Source: MFKM01 sp038065115
Lineage (GTDB): Bacteria; Patescibacteriota; Minisyncoccia; UBA6257; MFKM01
Assembly: GCA_038065115.1 (NCBI GenBank)
Contig: JBBTRS010000019.1
Span: 1 to 8,429 of the forward strand
Reading direction: 5' to 3'
Length of the DNA stretch: 8,429 nucleotides
The notes under the pieces were generated by a model, which was not told the DNA's origin, ran no database searches, and was given only the letters and a program-made list of their open reading frames with translations. The position numbers were made by a program, and so were the translations under genes. Shown piece after piece: positions 6,473-8,429 of the stretch; within the stretch, counting starts at the first letter, position 1, and each line of letters opens with the position of its first letter.

Positions 6473-7654
6473 ATGAAAAAAATAAGCCAAAAAATCAAGA
6501 CGGCGCCTGATTCTCCCGGTGTCTATTTTTTCAAAAAAAACAATAAGTTCATTTATATCGGCCGAGCTACAAGCCTTAAAAAAAGATTGGCCGACTATCT
6601 TCGTTCCGCTGATGCGAAAACCAACCAAATGCTCCGGGAAGCCGATGAACTTATCGTTAAAAAAACCGCTAATCTGCTGGAAGCGATAATTTCGGAAGCC
6701 AATTTAATCAAAAAATACCAGCCCGAATACAATATCCGCGAAAAAGATAACCGTTCTTTTATCTACATTATTATCCCTAAAACCGACTGGGCTTATCCGC
6801 TCCTTGTCCGGGGGAGGGCGCTTTCAAAATACCGGCCGGAAAAAGCTTTTGTCTTCGGCCCCTTGAAAAGTTTTTCCCTGGCTAAAAATCTCCTGCTTGT
6901 TTTAAGAAGAATATTCCCCTACAGCGTCTGCAAGCCAAACACCGGAAAACCCTGCTTTCATTATCAAATCGGATTCTGCCCGGGAAAATGCCTGGGACTG
7001 ATAACAAAAGAAGAATATCAAAAAAACATCAAAAACCTGATTTTGGTTTTATCCGATAAAAAAACCAAAGTGATTAAAGGTCTAAAAATCACCGACAAGC
7101 TCAATCTTCTAAAAAATATTGATGATTCTGCCTTAATCACCCGTGAAGAAAATCTGCCCGAATCATTAACAAACAAGAAAATTGAAGCCTACGATATTAG
7201 TCATCTTTCGGGCAAAGAAACTGTCGGCGCGATGGTTGTTTTTGAAAACGGCGATTTTAATAAAAACCATTATCGTCTTTTTAAAATAAAAACCGCTAAA
7301 CCAAGCGATGACCTATCAGCCTTGTCCGAAATGGTCAAGCGCCGGCTAAAACATAAAGAATGGACTTATCCGGATTTAATTTTGGTTGACGGCGGGAGAA
7401 CCCAAATTCAAATCGCTCAAAAAATATTAGCCGAAAACAAAATAAACATTGCCATTGTCGGAATCGCCAAATTCAAAGGCGATAAACTGATTTTCGGGAA
7501 AACGAGAGAATCCCTCAAAGAATTAATCTCCCTGTCTTTTAACCAATTAAAAATAATCAGAAACGAAGCCCACCGCTTTGCCAACGCTTACAGAAAAAAA
7601 ATTCTTAAAAATCAATTAACCCTTGGCCACCCCGTTATTCTTGAGAAAAAATAA
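6473..7654 (+). CDS. uvrC: UvrC, minimal excinuclease ABC subunit C
   Basis: The dual-incision nuclease of nucleotide excision repair. The 393-aa protein holds an N-terminal GIY-YIG domain for the 3' cut (G-V-Y at 16-18, Y28-I-G, R38, and E75 in S-E-A-N-L-I-K-K). A four-cysteine motif follows (C153, C161, C169, C173), matching the iron-sulfur cysteines described for E. coli UvrC. The C-terminal RNase H-like domain for the 5' cut is present (D241 in A-Y-D-I-S-H, D306 in L-V-D-G-G, H367 in R-N-E-A-H-R-F). Typical UvrC is about 600 aa. The region between the cysteines and D241 is only some 65 residues, without the L-E-F-E-x-A-A UVR signature and without the central domain of E. coli (about 240-398). 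The chain stops about 25 residues after H367, so the C-terminal (HhH)2 DNA-binding domain is missing. It is the third gene of the operon, with a 2-nt gap after uvrA. The last 20 nt overlap the convergent patatin gene. Confidence 0.93.
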   Translation: MKKISQKIKTAPDSPGVYFFKKNNKFIYIGRATSLKKRLADYLRSADAKTNQMLREADELIVKKTANLLEAIISEANLIKKYQPEYNIREKDNRSFIYIIIPKTDWAYPLLVRGRALSKYRPEKAFVFGPLKSFSLAKNLLLVLRRIFPYSVCKPNTGKPCFHYQIGFCPGKCLGLITKEEYQKNIKNLILVLSDKKTKVIKGLKITDKLNLLKNIDDSALITREENLPESLTNKKIEAYDISHLSGKETVGAMVVFENGDFNKNHYRLFKIKTAKPSDDLSALSEMVKRRLKHKEWTYPDLILVDGGRTQIQIAQKILAENKINIAIVGIAKFKGDKLIFGKTRESLKELISLSFNQLKIIRNEAHRFANAYRKKILKNQLTLGHPVILEKK

Positions 7655-8429
7655 AATTCATAAATTTTTCAAATGGCGTTTTCGACGGTTCGGGATAACC
7701 GGCGCGGTTAAAAATCTGCTTAAGATTTAATCTGGTTTCTTTGGTTCCGGCTCTAATAATTTCAAAAGCCATTTTGAAATCAAACCAACCAAAGTTTAAT
7801 ACCGTCGGCCGCAAAATCAGGTCCGCGTTTTCTATGTGAGGTTTGGCCAGCTGGTATTCCGCGGCTGAAAGAACGTTGGAAACAAGGGAGAACACTTGCC
7901 ACCAGCCCGTTTGTTTTAAGGGAAAATCAATCCACTTGCTGGACACATCAACCGCGATAATAAAATCGGCGCCCATTTCTTTAACGACATCGGCCGGTAA
8001 AGGATTGGAAAAACTGCCATCAATCAACAATTTGTCGCCTAAAGAAACTGGATTAAAAACAATAGGCAGATTGATGCTCGCGCGCACGGCTCCCAACAAG
8101 CTTCCTTCTTTGAGAATGATTTCGTCTCCGTTCTTAATATCGGTGGCAATGGCCCGAAAAGGAATCTGGCATTGCTCTATTTTTATATCCTTAAAATTAT
8201 CTTTAAGGATTTGGTCAACCAAGTCGTTTTTTAACTGGTTATCGTTTTTCTGTCTTAAAATTTTAGAAATTTTAAGAATCTCGTTTTTTTTGCCGTCTAA
8301 AAAAATATTTTCCAAAGAATTAATATCCTTGGTGGCGGCATACCAGCCACCGACCAAAGCCCCCATACTGCTGCCGGCGATAAAACCAATATCAATGCCG
8401 TTTTCTATTAAAGTTTTAATAACCCCGAT
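7635..8429 (-). CDS. Patatin-like phospholipase/esterase, RssA-like (N-terminus outside window)
   Basis: A serine lipid acyl hydrolase using a Ser-Asp dyad. The visible 264 codons are open to the window edge, so the start and the glycine-rich oxyanion motif lie beyond it. Reading from the edge, residues I-G-V-I-K-T-L-I-E-N-G lead to G-S-S-M-G, a G-x-S-x-G elbow whose central serine (S21 of the visible part, codon 8369-8367) is the nucleophile. The catalytic aspartate is in L-L-I-D-G-S-F-S-N-P-L-P (codon 8021-8019). The usual D-G-A/G reads D-G-S here. The C-terminal part with A-D-L-I-L-R-P and F-G-W-F-D-F resembles bacterial RssA/YchK-type proteins. The visible part has no membrane segment. 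An internal ATG at 8366 lies directly after the nucleophile serine and cannot be the real start. It overlaps the uvrC end tail-to-tail by 20 bp, with no terminator between. Its link to DNA repair is probably only positional. Confidence 0.9.
   Translation of the reverse strand: MGVIKTLIENGIDIGFIAGSSMGALVGGWYAATKDINSLENIFLDGKKNEILKISKILRQKNDNQLKNDLVDQILKDNFKDIKIEQCQIPFRAIATDIKNGDEIILKEGSLLGAVRASINLPIVFNPVSLGDKLLIDGSFSNPLPADVVKEMGADFIIAVDVSSKWIDFPLKQTGWWQVFSLVSNVLSAAEYQLAKPHIENADLILRPTVLNFGWFDFKMAFEIIRAGTKETRLNLKQIFNRAGYPEPSKTPFEKFMNFIFSQE

Noticed and set aside
1..8429. CRISPR arrays, tRNA or rRNA genes, insertion sequences, toxin-antitoxin pairs
   Set aside because: I looked for regularly spaced repeats, cloverleaf-like segments, transposase motifs and terminal inverted repeats, and saw none. 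The small coupled genes do not match a toxin-antitoxin family I recognise, and three paralogues do not fit a toxin plus antitoxin.

Overview
The window reads as a compact, moderately AT-rich bacterial genome using the standard bacterial code (TGA serves as a stop in several genes). Very short intergenic gaps, lysine-rich proteins, TTG as a possible start, and repair proteins trimmed to their cores suggest a small-genome lineage of the Candidate Phyla Radiation (Patescibacteria, Parcubacteria-like). This placement is an inference from style, not a phylogeny.

Left (1-980): a terminator hairpin closes an upstream, unseen unit. A consensus-like promoter follows, with its -35 box inside a perfect 8-bp inverted repeat (a possible operator). 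It drives three small, tightly coupled genes (189-936). Their products of 77, 94 and 83 aa are diverged paralogues of one another, of no family I recognise. A strong hairpin terminator (948-979) ends the unit and lies tail-to-tail with the next one.

Middle left (978-2032, minus strand): a two-gene unit encodes a MazG-like nucleotide pyrophosphohydrolase and an HhH-GPD DNA glycosylase of the MagIII/MpgII kind. The glycosylase lacks an iron-sulfur loop and lacks the bifunctional lysine. A 9-codon mini-ORF with a strong Shine-Dalgarno precedes the MazG gene.

Centre to right (2147-7654, plus strand): a uvrB-uvrA-uvrC operon with gaps of 4 and 2 nt, i.e. the whole UvrABC excinuclease in one transcript. 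All three proteins are shortened by loss of particular domains. UvrB lacks its C-terminal UVR domain. UvrC lacks the matching UVR domain, the region between UVR and the nuclease domain, and the C-terminal (HhH)2. UvrA lacks the insertion domain. The catalytic and ATPase motifs that I checked remain in all three. With the divergent MazG and glycosylase genes, the region forms a DNA-maintenance island covering nucleotide-pool cleaning, base excision and nucleotide excision.

Right end (7635-8429, minus strand): a patatin-like phospholipase/esterase gene, convergent with uvrC and overlapping its end by 20 bp. It runs off the window edge, so its N-terminus is not seen.

The best candidates for novelty are the reciprocal loss of the UvrB and UvrC interaction domains and the three-paralogue small-protein operon with its operator-like promoter.
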